Assembly (NCBI GenBank): GCA_964443055.1
Contig: CAYUBT010000094.1
Span: forward strand, 1-10,075
Length of the DNA stretch: 10,075 nucleotides
Source of the DNA: JADYZU01 sp964443055
GTDB lineage: Bacteria > Pseudomonadota > Alphaproteobacteria > Rhodobacterales > Rhodobacteraceae
Direction of reading: 5' to 3'
Position 1 is the first letter of the stretch. Every line of letters begins with the position of its first letter. The position numbers and the translations under genes are program-made. The notes below the pieces were generated by a model. It ran no database searches and was not told where the DNA came from. It saw nothing but the letters and a program-made list of their open reading frames with translations. This document shows, piece after piece, positions 1 through 5,295 of this stretch.

Positions 1-1
1 G

Positions 2-355
2 AATCTGCTGCAGGGTTTTCGCCGCGCCAATAACATCCTCACCCAGGCCGAGGAACGCGACGGGGTCGAATACTCCTTCGGTGCGGACGTGAAATTCGCC
101 GAGAGTGACGAGGAACGCACGCTGTTCGCCGCGCTCGACCGGGCCGAGGCCACCCTCGCCCCGGCGATGAAATCCGAGGATTTCGCAGCGGCAATGGCGC
201 AGATGGCCGTGCTGCGCGCCCCCATCGACGCCTTCTTCGAAGCCGTGCAGGTCAATGCCGAAAGCGACCTGCTGCGCCGCAACCGCCTGAACCTCCTGCA
301 CCGGATCCGCACGATCTGCCTCGGCGTCGCGGATCTCACGAAGATCGAGGGCTGA
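2..355 (+). CDS. glyS: Glycine--tRNA ligase beta subunit, C-terminal part (5' end outside window)
   Basis: This is the last 117 codons of an open frame that enters from the left edge and ends at TGA 353-355. The residues RRANNIL near the window edge, then FFEAVQVNAES, LRRNRLNLLHRIR and the closing VADLTKIEG, are the conserved C-terminal end of the beta chain of the bacterial alpha2-beta2 glycyl-tRNA synthetase. In that enzyme the beta chain carries the tRNA/anticodon-binding region and the alpha chain (glyQ, presumably upstream) carries the catalytic site. An internal GTG at 89 could be mistaken for a start, but the conserved residues continue upstream of it, so this is a truncated long gene and not a small one. 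The missing N-terminal part simply lies outside the window. Confidence 0.93.
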   Translation, partial: NLLQGFRRANNILTQAEERDGVEYSFGADVKFAESDEERTLFAALDRAEATLAPAMKSEDFAAAMAQMAVLRAPIDAFFEAVQVNAESDLLRRNRLNLLHRIRTICLGVADLTKIEG

Positions 356-357
356 GC

Positions 358-379
358 GGGGCTTCGGCCCTCTTCCCCC
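358..379 (+). terminator. Possible weak terminator after glyS
   Basis: Just after the glyS stop, GGGC (359-362) and GCCC (367-370) pair around a stable TTCG tetraloop, with one further G-T wobble. The stem is followed by TCTTCCCCC. The stem is short and the tract is C-rich rather than T-rich, so this is only a candidate intrinsic terminator. Confidence 0.3.
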
Positions 380-432
380 GCATCCGTGGCGCAACCCGCC
401 AATCCGCCTGCCGCTGATCGGCGGCGTCAAGG

Positions 433-461
433 TTGACACGCGCGGCTCCGGCCGTGAGGTT
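433..461 (+). promoter_or_regulatory. Possible promoter of the SH3-domain gene
   Basis: A perfect TTGACA sits at 433-438, about 57 bp upstream of the chosen ATG. At the usual 17-bp spacing the -10 position (456-461, GAGGTT) is a poor match, so only the -35 element is convincing. Degenerate -10 elements are common in Rhodobacterales, hence a tentative call. Confidence 0.3.
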
Positions 462-483
462 GGGTGAAAATCATGATCTTTTC

Positions 484-488
484 GGAGG
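484..488 (+). promoter_or_regulatory. Shine-Dalgarno site deciding the start of the SH3-domain gene
   Basis: GGAGG lies 6 nt before ATG 495. The in-frame TTG at 489 directly abuts this site and would leave no spacing, so ATG 495 is preferred. Confidence 0.75.
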
Positions 489-494
489 TTGACG

Positions 495-1307
495 ATGCCC
501 CTGTCCCTGCTGCGCTCCCTTGTGGCTGCTGCCCTGCTTGCCCTTGCCGCCACCTCGGCCCCCGCACAGGACGGGCATGGCCCGGACGCCTGGCGCGTGA
601 CCGGAGTGGCCGCGAATGACGTGCTCAACGGGCGGATGGGGCCGGGGACGAACTATCCCGTGATCGAGCGTTTCGCCCCGAACGAACGCGGCCTGCGCCA
701 GATCACCTGCGTGCCCTACATGAACCTGGGTCATTACTCGGCGATGAGCGAGGCCCAACGCGCTGCCCTGCCGCCGCGCTGGTGCCTGATGCAGAGCGCC
801 GACTACGCACGCACCGCCTGGGTGAACGCGTCCTATCTGCAGGAGGACACCGGCGGTGATGCGGCGGCGGTCAGCCCCGCGCCCGCCTCGGGAGCGGTCG
901 TCTCTGCCGGGGGGCCGACGCTTGCAGCCACCGATGACCCGGATGTGCGCGCGGCGATGGAACTGGTCCGCGATCTCTATGCGGCCTTCGAATCCTCGCA
1001 CAGCATGGCCGACAATCCGTTCGCCGGGCAGGCCAGCCGTTATTTCTCCAGCTACATGACCCCGGATCTGGCAGGGCATGGGGCGGATGTCCTGTATAAT
1101 GCGCAGGATTTCAACGGCGCGGTGCTGCGGATCATGCCGGACCCGGACATGCCGCATATCCAGGGTTTCATCACCGTCCATGTCGATTTCATGAATTTCG
1201 GCCAGATGAACCGCGCGACATTCGGGCTGCGCCGCGACGCGAACCAGCCGGGCGCGCCGATCCGCATCATCCGGGTGGAGCATCCGGGGTGGTCGTTCCC
1301 GCAGTAA
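495..1307 (+). CDS. Secreted SH3-domain protein of unknown function
   Basis: The 270-aa product opens with a Sec signal peptide: residues 1-24, an R near the N-terminus, a hydrophobic Ala/Leu core, and a likely cut after APA before QDG. Residues 33-116 look like a bacterial SH3 (SH3b) domain, with DVLNGRMGPGTNYPVI early and RWCLMQSADYARTAWVNASYL at its end. Cysteines 72 and 97 could form a disulfide in the periplasm. An Ala/Pro/Gly-rich linker (about 118-146) leads to a C-terminal domain (about 147-270) that I cannot assign. Its start, VRAAMELVRDLYAAFE, and the mixed beta ending vaguely resemble NTF2/DUF3828-like folds. SH3b domains in such proteins often bind peptidoglycan or proteins, but nothing here shows a catalytic site. 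The 3' end overlaps the opposite-strand PqiA-family gene by 41 bp. Confidence 0.85.
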   Translation: MPLSLLRSLVAAALLALAATSAPAQDGHGPDAWRVTGVAANDVLNGRMGPGTNYPVIERFAPNERGLRQITCVPYMNLGHYSAMSEAQRAALPPRWCLMQSADYARTAWVNASYLQEDTGGDAAAVSPAPASGAVVSAGGPTLAATDDPDVRAAMELVRDLYAAFESSHSMADNPFAGQASRYFSSYMTPDLAGHGADVLYNAQDFNGAVLRIMPDPDMPHIQGFITVHVDFMNFGQMNRATFGLRRDANQPGAPIRIIRVEHPGWSFPQ

Positions 1308-1785
1308 GGGCGCGCTCGCTCAGGGCGGTGAGGATGATCGAGGCGAGGATGCAGGCGGTGAACAGGTAGAGGCCCCATTTCACCTGCACCTCACCTGCGC
1401 CGAGCCCCTTGAAGACGAGGATGTAGAGCGCGACCAGAAAGACATCGGCCATCGCGAACTTGCCGATCCACGCCAGCACCGGCGCAAGCGCGGGCGACAG
1501 GAGTCGCGCCTGCATCAGGAACAGGCCCAGGACCTTGACCACCGGGGCGAACAGCGCGGCGAAGCTGACGATCAGCGCCAGAACCGTCGATTGCGCCCAG
1601 AGCGCCTGCAGCCCCGAGATCACCGTGATCGTGTCGGGCGCGAACAGGGTGAGCGGATCGAGCCAGGGCAGCGGAATGGTGATCTGGCGGAAGAGCCCCG
1701 CGCTCAGCAGCGGCATGAACCACGAGACGATGTAGAGCACGAGCGTTGCGAGGTTCAGACCCATGAGAAGATGCAGGCGGGTCAT
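1267..1785 (-). CDS. PqiA-family (paraquat-inducible protein A) inner-membrane protein, single module
   Basis: The 172-aa protein has four predicted membrane segments (about 7-25, 67-92, 112-131, 137-155). The family signature WIGKFAMADVF is at 106-116, directly before the third segment. The order signature, helix, helix with ILTAL matches one PqiA/LetA module. E. coli PqiA carries two such modules, so this is a half-length version. PqiA/LetA proteins accompany MCE lipid-transport systems in the inner membrane. Here it is the last gene of alr-mlaE-mlaF-pqiA, starting 3 bp after the mlaF stop, which suggests translational coupling and a role in envelope lipid transport. The start is the first ATG after mlaF. 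The C-terminal tail (PDAPPG) runs over the end of the convergent SH3 gene. No zinc-ribbon cysteines of the kind seen in full-length PqiA are visible. Confidence 0.88.
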   Translation of the reverse strand: MTRLHLLMGLNLATLVLYIVSWFMPLLSAGLFRQITIPLPWLDPLTLFAPDTITVISGLQALWAQSTVLALIVSFAALFAPVVKVLGLFLMQARLLSPALAPVLAWIGKFAMADVFLVALYILVFKGLGAGEVQVKWGLYLFTACILASIILTALSERALTAGTTTPDAPPG

Positions 1786-1788
1786 GGC

Positions 1789-2535
1789 TCAGCGGAGGGT
1801 CCGGATCGGCCCCTCGGCGCGGCCATGAATGAATTGCGACACATAACGGTCTGATGTCTCTTCCATTTCGGCGACACTTCCGGTCCAGCGGATCACGCCC
1901 TCATGCAGCAGCGCCACCCGGTCGGCGATCCCGCGCACCGAACGCATGTCATGGGTGATGGTGATGGCCGTCGCGCCGGTCTCGGTCACGATGGAGCGGA
2001 TCAACTCGTTGATGATCCCGGACATGATCGGGTCAAGCCCGGCCGTGGGTTCGTCGAAGAAGATCAGTTCGGGGTCTGCGGCGATGGCGCGGGCGAGACC
2101 GACGCGCTTCTGCATTCCGCCAGAAAGCTCGGCCGGGAGGCGGTCGGCCACGTCCTCGCCCAGCCCGACACGTTCGAGCCGCGCGATGGCATGCCTGCGG
2201 GCCTCGTCGCGGGGCAGGGCGGCGGGGCCACGCAGGAAACGGAAGGCCACGTTCTGCCAGACGGGCAGACTGTCGAAGAGTGCGCCACCCTGGAAGAGCA
2301 CGCCGCAGCGGGCAAGGAAGGCCGCGCGCCCCGCGCGTGTCAGTTCTGCACCCTCGATCAGGATGCGGCCGGCATCGTGGCGGATCAGGCCGAGGACGCA
2401 TTTGACCAGCACCGACTTGCCGCTGCCCGAACCGCCGATGACGGCGAGGCTCTCACCCTCCCCGACGTGAAGGTCCAGCCCGGCGAGGACGCGGTTCGTG
2501 CCGAAGCTTTTCGCGATTCCCTCAAGCCGGATCAT
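1789..2535 (-). CDS. mlaF: MlaF-type ABC transporter ATP-binding protein (phospholipid/MCE transport)
   Basis: This 248-aa ABC ATPase has every nucleotide-binding motif in order: Walker A GGSGSGKS (34-41), the Q-loop region FQGGALFDSL (81-90) typical of MlaF, signature LSGGMQKR (137-144), Walker B LIFFDE (157-162), D-loop AGLDP, and the switch histidine H195 in TITHD. The C-terminal tail YVSQFIHGRAEGPI (231-244) matches the MlaF extension that embraces the partner subunit. It should power the MlaE permease at the cytoplasmic face of the inner membrane, moving phospholipids in an Mla/MCE complex. Its ATG overlaps the mlaE stop codon (ATGA), so the two are very probably made in equal amounts. 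The downstream gene encodes a PqiA-family protein, and no MCE (MlaD) gene is in the window. Confidence 0.95.
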   Translation of the reverse strand: MIRLEGIAKSFGTNRVLAGLDLHVGEGESLAVIGGSGSGKSVLVKCVLGLIRHDAGRILIEGAELTRAGRAAFLARCGVLFQGGALFDSLPVWQNVAFRFLRGPAALPRDEARRHAIARLERVGLGEDVADRLPAELSGGMQKRVGLARAIAADPELIFFDEPTAGLDPIMSGIINELIRSIVTETGATAITITHDMRSVRGIADRVALLHEGVIRWTGSVAEMEETSDRYVSQFIHGRAEGPIRTLR

Positions 2536-3317
2536 TTCGAGAAGAAGACCTCGGTCAGCAGCAGATTCGCGCCCAGCACCATCACCGCGGCCAGGACGAC
2601 CGAGGATTTCGTGGCCCGCCCCACCCCGATGGCACCGCGCCCCGCGTTCATGCCCGCATAACAGCCGGTCACGGTAACGATCAGACCGAAGACCGCGCCC
2701 TTGACCAGCGACGAGGTGATGTCGGTCGCATCGAGAAAATCAACGGTATTCTGGAGATAGACATGCGAGGCGAAATCCAGCCGCGTGACGGCGACCAGCC
2801 AGCCCCCGAGAATCCCGATCACGTCGCCTACCGCCACCAGCACGGGCACGACCACCATTCCCGCCAGCACGCGCGGGGCGGCCAGATATTTCAGCGGATC
2901 GGTCGAGAGTGTCACCAGCGCGTCGATCTGTTCGGTGACACGCATCGTCGCGATCTCGGCAGCGATGGAGGAGGTCACGCGCGCGGCGATCATCAGCCCG
3001 ACCATGACCGGGCCCAGTTCGCGCACCATGCCGATCCCGACGATCTGCGGCACGGCGAATTGCGCGTCGAACCGGGCAGAGCCCGCATAGATCTGCAGGG
3101 CCAGCGCGCCCCCGGTGAAGAGCGCGGTCAGCCCCACCACCGGCAGGCTGTAGTAGCCAATCTGCATGAGCGCCACGCGGAACTCGCGCCCGTGGAAGGG
3201 CGGGCGGAAGATATGCGAGAGCACCTGCGCCAGATAGATCGTGAACCGCCCGACACCGGCCAGCGCCGCCAGCACCGCGCCTCCGAGCGAGGCGAGCGCC
3301 GCCGCTCCGGCGTTCAT
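2532..3317 (-). CDS. mlaE: MlaE-type ABC transporter permease
   Basis: The 261-aa MlaE-family permease carries the conserved central block VPQIVGIGMVRELGPVMVGL (89-108), then ARVTSSIAAEIATMRVTEQI (112-131) and DAL. This includes the EQ motif expected at the contact with the ATPase. Several hydrophobic segments follow (about 149-172, 205-222, 238-256). MlaE dimers form the inner-membrane core of the Mla phospholipid transporter. The start is the ATG at 3317, which overlaps the alr stop codon as ATGA. The open frame runs upstream as far as 3953, but that stretch lies antiparallel to no family homology and only shadows alr. Unlike some alphaproteobacterial relatives, no N-terminal STAS domain is fused to it. 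Confidence 0.94.
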   Translation of the reverse strand: MNAGAAALASLGGAVLAALAGVGRFTIYLAQVLSHIFRPPFHGREFRVALMQIGYYSLPVVGLTALFTGGALALQIYAGSARFDAQFAVPQIVGIGMVRELGPVMVGLMIAARVTSSIAAEIATMRVTEQIDALVTLSTDPLKYLAAPRVLAGMVVVPVLVAVGDVIGILGGWLVAVTRLDFASHVYLQNTVDFLDATDITSSLVKGAVFGLIVTVTGCYAGMNAGRGAIGVGRATKSSVVLAAVMVLGANLLLTEVFFSK

Positions 3318-4348
3318 GTCGAGGCGTAGCGGCGCGTATAGCGTGCGCCGAGCGAGGTCAGCACCTCGTGGCCGATCGTGTCCGCGGCAGCGGCGATGTC
3401 GTCGACCGACTGATGCGGGCCGATGAGGGTGAGCGTCTCGGGATCCTCGCCCAGATCGGTCACATCCACGGTGATGAGGTCCATCGAGATCCGGCCGACT
3501 GCGGGGCAGGGCACCTCCCCGTGCCAGAGCGTGAGCCTGCCCGACAGGCCGCGCAGGATGCCGTCGGCATAGCCTGCCGAGATCGTGGCGATGCGCGAGG
3601 GACGGGTGGCCTGCCAGGTGTTTCCGTAGCCCGCGACTTCGCCTGCGGCGAGATTGCGGCACTGGATCACCGGCAGATCGAGCATGACCGAGGCCCTCCC
3701 GCTGTAGGGGGCCGCGCCATGCAGCCCGATGCCGGGGCGCACCAGGTCGAAGTGATAGTCGGGACCGAGCAGAATCCCCCCGGTGGCCGCCAGCGAGCGG
3801 GGCACGCCGAGCCCGTCGGTCATCTGGTGGAACAGGTCGAGCTGATAGGGATTCATCGGATGGTCCGGCTCGTCGGCGCAGGCGAGATGGCTCATGACAA
3901 GAACGGGGTTCTGCGAGAGCGCGATCTCGGCCACCGCTGCCCATTCGTCCCATTCCATGCCGAGCCGGTTCATGCCGGTGTCGAGCTGGATGCCGAACGG
4001 ATGGCCGGGCAGGGCCTCGAAATGCCGGGTCAACTGGTCGAGGCTGTTGATCATCGGCACGAGGCCAAGATCGCCGATCATGTCGGTGTCGCCGCGCATA
4101 TGACCCGAAAAGACGCTGATCTCGACATCGGGACCAAGCGTTTCGCGGATCGCGGCACCCTCTTCGGCCACGGCGACGAAGAATCGCCGGCAGCCCGCAT
4201 GGGCCAGCGCGCGCGCCACGCGGCCCGCGCCCGCGCCATAGGCGTCAGCCTTGAGCACAGCGGCGCATTCCGCGCGGGTCTGTGCCGCGAGCGTGCTCCA
4301 GTTGGTGCGGATGGCGTCGAGGTCGATGGTCAGGGTGCCGGTGCTCAT
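3314..4348 (-). CDS. alr: Alanine racemase
   Basis: This 344-aa PLP enzyme (fold type III) interconverts L- and D-alanine, giving D-Ala for peptidoglycan. Visible landmarks are the PLP-binding lysine K33 in AVLKADAYGAG, DTGMNRLG (123-130, arginine R128), SHLACAD (153-159), VRPGIGLHG (203-211, R204 facing the PLP ring nitrogen), the second catalytic base Y260 in ISAGYADG, and GRISMDL (285-291). Length is slightly below the usual 360-380 aa, but both the barrel and the C-terminal beta domain are present. ATG 4348 is the only Met directly before the conserved start TLTIDLDAIRTNW. The ribosome-binding site is weak. The stop overlaps the mlaE start, so peptidoglycan-precursor and lipid-transport genes are co-translated. 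A second fold-III PLP enzyme lies at 8238-9296. Confidence 0.96.
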   Translation of the reverse strand: MSTGTLTIDLDAIRTNWSTLAAQTRAECAAVLKADAYGAGAGRVARALAHAGCRRFFVAVAEEGAAIRETLGPDVEISVFSGHMRGDTDMIGDLGLVPMINSLDQLTRHFEALPGHPFGIQLDTGMNRLGMEWDEWAAVAEIALSQNPVLVMSHLACADEPDHPMNPYQLDLFHQMTDGLGVPRSLAATGGILLGPDYHFDLVRPGIGLHGAAPYSGRASVMLDLPVIQCRNLAAGEVAGYGNTWQATRPSRIATISAGYADGILRGLSGRLTLWHGEVPCPAVGRISMDLITVDVTDLGEDPETLTLIGPHQSVDDIAAAADTIGHEVLTSLGARYTRRYAST

Positions 4349-4480
4349 GCGCGGTTCATGGCAGGGGCGGGCGCAGCCGGCAAGGGCGAAGCGGCGGATC
4401 GGCAGAGTTCCGGCCGCGCCGTGTCGCGACGGTGGCGAATTTTCGCGCGGACCCGGCGTGACGGCGGATACAGCGGATCG
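4349..4480. other. Gap between the sRNA-array terminator and alr
   Basis: This stretch separates the end of the hairpin array from the alr start on the same (minus) strand. It should contain the alr promoter or read-through leader. I could not pick a convincing -35/-10 pair, and I see no gene in it. Confidence 0.4.
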
Positions 4481-4537
4481 AAAGAAAGTCGCCGGGCCCG
4501 CGCGCCGCCAGGGAGGGGGCGGGCGCAGGCTCCGGCG
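4481..4537 (-). terminator. Intrinsic terminator closing the DUF1127/sRNA unit
   Basis: On the minus strand CGCCGG (4537-4532) can pair with CCGGCG (4495-4490), enclosing hairpin 6 of the array. The stem is followed two bases later by TTTCTTT (4487-4481). A GC stem plus a T-rich run is what an intrinsic terminator looks like. It would end a transcript of roughly 590 nt starting near 5073. Confidence 0.55.
4502..4526 (-). repeat. Array hairpin 6, degenerate loop inside the terminator
   Basis: Eight pairs with one bulge (4502-4509 with 4518-4526). The loop CCCTCCCT on the minus strand lacks the full CCUCC(U)CCC core. An alternative stem, 4496-4501 with 4519-4524, competes with it. It is probably both the last array member and part of the terminator. 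Confidence 0.6.
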
Positions 4538-4546
4538 AGGTGCGGG

Positions 4547-4570
4547 CGGTCCCGAGGGAGGAGGGGACCG
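4547..4570 (-). repeat. Array hairpin 5, loop CUCCUCCCUC
   Basis: Perfect 7-bp stem, 4547-4553 with 4564-4570 (CGGTCCC/GGGACCG). It can be extended by four pairs (4542-4545 with 4573-4576) across a small internal loop. The 10-nt loop contains CTCCTCCC on the minus strand. Confidence 0.8.
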
Positions 4571-4582
4571 GGCCGCTGGATC

Positions 4583-4609
4583 GGTGCGCATCGGGAGGAA
4601 TGCGGCACC
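4583..4609 (-). repeat. Array hairpin 4, loop UCCUCCCG
   Basis: Nine base pairs with one bulged base: 4583-4587 with 4605-4609, and 4588-4591 with 4600-4603, leaving 4604 unpaired. The loop is TCCTCCCG on the minus strand. Confidence 0.8.
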
Positions 4610-4618
4610 TCACCACGA

Positions 4619-4635
4619 CCGGGCGCATGGCCCGG
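4619..4635 (-). other. Extra hairpin without anti-SD loop between array hairpins 3 and 4
   Basis: CCGGGC (4619-4624) pairs with GCCCGG (4630-4635) around a 5-nt loop, CATGC on the minus strand. It lies in the 33-nt spacer that holds the least GC-rich patch of the array (CAAAGTT on the minus strand), which would make a plausible processing site. Confidence 0.5.
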
Positions 4636-4642
4636 AACTTTG

Positions 4643-4679
4643 GGCGGCGGCGTCCTGGGAGGAGGTGGACGCCGCCGCC
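4643..4679 (-). repeat. Array hairpin 3, loop with full CCUCCUCCC
   Basis: Perfect 13-bp stem, 4643-4655 with 4667-4679 (GGCGGCGGCGTCC and its complement), the strongest of the array. The 11-nt loop is ACCTCCTCCCA on the minus strand and contains the complete nonamer that gives CcsR RNAs their name. Confidence 0.88.
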
Positions 4680-4683
4680 ATCC

Positions 4684-4719
4684 TGCATCCGGCCCGAGGG
4701 AGGAGAAGGGCCGGATGCA
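4684..4719 (-). repeat. Array hairpin 2, loop UUCUCCUCCCUC
   Basis: Perfect 12-bp stem, 4684-4695 with 4708-4719 (TGCATCCGGCCC and its complement). The 12-nt loop contains TCCTCCC on the minus strand. It is separated from hairpin 1 by 11 nt. Confidence 0.85.
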
Positions 4720-4730
4720 CCGGTCGACCA

Positions 4731-4752
4731 GGCGCTCGGGAGGATGAGCGCC
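4731..4752 (-). repeat. Array hairpin 1, loop AUCCUCCC
   Basis: Perfect 7-bp stem, 4731-4737 with 4746-4752 (GGCGCTC/GAGCGCC). The 8-nt loop reads ATCCTCCC on the minus strand. It begins 20 nt after the DUF1127 stop codon. Confidence 0.8.
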
Positions 4753-4772
4753 GGGACCGGGATGGGAATGGC

Positions 4773-4988
4773 TTACTTGCCGTAGGCCGCTTCGGCCGCG
4801 ATCACGGGGACATCGGCGCGGCGGATGCCCAGATCGTCAAGGTCGCGATCCGACAGCATTCTCAGCTCGGCCAGCGTGTTGCGGTAGGTCTGGTAACGTG
4901 CGAAGCGCGCGGCGATGGAATTGCCCAGCTCGGTGATCCGGTGGAACAGCGGGCGGGAGGCGGCGGTCGTTTCAGTCAGATGGGCCAT
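4773..4988 (-). CDS. ccaF1: DUF1127 small RNA-binding protein (CcaF1-like)
   Basis: This is a 71-aa basic protein. The DUF1127 core is at about 33-62, with YRNTLAELRMLSDRDLDDLG, after a variable N-terminal helix, and it ends in the AAYGK seen in many Rhodobacterales members. ATG 4988 gives the usual length and follows AAAGAG. An open-frame extension to 5054 would need an ATG closer to the promoter and lacks family similarity. In R. sphaeroides the 71-aa DUF1127 protein CcaF1 is encoded just upstream of the CcsR sRNAs, binds RNA and influences sRNA maturation and RNA turnover. The same arrangement here (hairpin array starting 20 nt after the stop) supports the same role. The assignment rests on gene order plus family, since the order has several DUF1127 paralogues. 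A sigma-32-like promoter lies about 85 nt upstream of the start. Confidence 0.9.
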   Translation of the reverse strand: MAHLTETTAASRPLFHRITELGNSIAARFARYQTYRNTLAELRMLSDRDLDDLGIRRADVPVIAAEAAYGK

Positions 4989-5079
4989 ATCGTGCTCTTT
5001 CGTCTGTCTGGCGCCGTTTGACATCCGTGGCGCCCGTTTCGGCTCCGGCAACACCCGGATGGTGCGCCGTCACTCGCCT

Positions 5080-5107
5080 AGATGGGCCTGATGCTGCATT
5101 TGCACAA
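5080..5107 (-). promoter_or_regulatory. Candidate RpoH-type promoter of the DUF1127/sRNA unit
   Basis: On the minus strand TTGTGC (5107-5102) is followed after 16 bp by CCATCT (5085-5080). The -10 fits the sigma-32 pattern CCATNT, and the -35 keeps the core TTG of CTTG. Transcription would start near 5073, giving an untranslated leader of about 85 nt. The R. sphaeroides ccaF1-ccsR unit is known to depend on RpoHI/RpoHII, which agrees with this call. Confidence 0.5.
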
Positions 5108-5144
5108 TGCCCGAAGTCGGCATTGCTGCCATGCAGCATCTGCA
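5090..5144. promoter_or_regulatory. Palindromic operator-like region between DUF1127 and mrp
   Basis: GATGCTGCAT (5090-5099) and ATGCAGCATC (5131-5140) form a perfect 10-bp inverted repeat. Nested inside it, AATGCC (5106-5111) pairs with GGCATT (5119-5124). The same arms extend into two near-identical 13-mers, TGCTGCATTTGCA (5092-5104) and TGCAGCATCTGCA (5132-5144). These differ at two positions and are spaced exactly 40 bp, about four helical turns. The first copy lies between the -35 and -10 of the candidate DUF1127 promoter, so a protein bound there would block it. The regulator is not identifiable. Confidence 0.55.
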
Positions 5145-5180
5145 TAAGTGGCCACAAACATCCCACATTTTCGTGAAAGT

Positions 5181-5295
5181 GCCCGGATCGGGCCATGCAA
5201 CCGCGCGGACCTGTCGCGGTTGCCCCCCTTGCATGGGGGATGAAAGCGCGAAAGGGTGCCGCAAACGGACAATTCAGGCCGGGCCGCAGGTCCGG
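5181..5295 (+). promoter_or_regulatory. Structured, possibly regulatory leader upstream of mrp
   Basis: Four hairpins can be drawn: 5181-5193 (GCCCG/CGGGC), 5197-5223 (GCAACCGCG/CGCGGTTGC, 9 perfect pairs), 5224-5239 (CCCCC/GGGGG around TTGCAT) and 5279-5295 (7 pairs with one G-T, triloop GCA). An alternative pairing joins CCATGCAA (5193-5200) to TTGCATGG (5229-5236), which would break the second and third hairpins. No known riboswitch class is recognised. Whether this stretch is transcribed as the mrp leader is unknown. Confidence 0.35.

Larger units (their letters stand above)
4490..4772 (-). ncRNA. ccsR: CcsR / 'cuckoo RNA' sRNA array: six hairpins with anti-Shine-Dalgarno loops
   Basis: Directly downstream of the DUF1127 gene, and on its strand, six hairpins follow one another. 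All six stems differ in sequence, yet the loops share a CUCC-rich core, read on the minus strand as AUCCUCCC, UUCUCCUCCCUC, ACCUCCUCCCA, UCCUCCCG, CUCCUCCCUC and a degenerate CCCUCCCU. Conserved loops on non-conserved stems point to a selected RNA structure. Established knowledge: in Rhodobacter sphaeroides the DUF1127 gene ccaF1 (RSP_6037) is followed by four homologous sRNAs, CcsR1-4, named for a CCUCCUCCC motif and processed from one stress-induced transcript. Related RNAs with two anti-SD hairpins are called cuckoo RNAs. Inference: this is the orthologous array, perhaps three two-hairpin RNAs, although the spacing does not settle the pairing. The loops could pair with ribosome-binding sites or be held by the DUF1127 protein. 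Confidence 0.85.

Noticed and set aside
471..1283. 270-aa minus-strand open frame over the SH3 gene
   Set aside because: Rich in Arg/His/Gly with no motif. The plus strand has a signal peptide, an SH3 domain and a well-placed ribosome site.
3318..3953. N-terminal extension of MlaE (473-aa reading)
   Set aside because: It lies entirely over alr, has an Arg/Pro-rich shadow composition, and the ATGA junction at 3314-3317 gives a family-sized MlaE.
3368..4747. 459-aa plus-strand open frame over alr and the hairpin array
   Set aside because: High-GC antisense shadow with no recognisable motif; alr on the other strand has all catalytic residues.
4502..4752. GGGAGGA loops read on the plus strand as CsrA/RsmA-binding hairpins (CsrB-like sponge)
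   Set aside because: A(N)GGA loops would fit, but CsrA-type control is not typical for this order. The DUF1127 gene, the promoter and the terminator all point to minus-strand transcription, where the loops become the CcsR motif.
4490..4752. CRISPR-like array
   Set aside because: The repeated element is only a 7-9 nt loop inside differing stems, spacing is irregular, and no cas genes are present.
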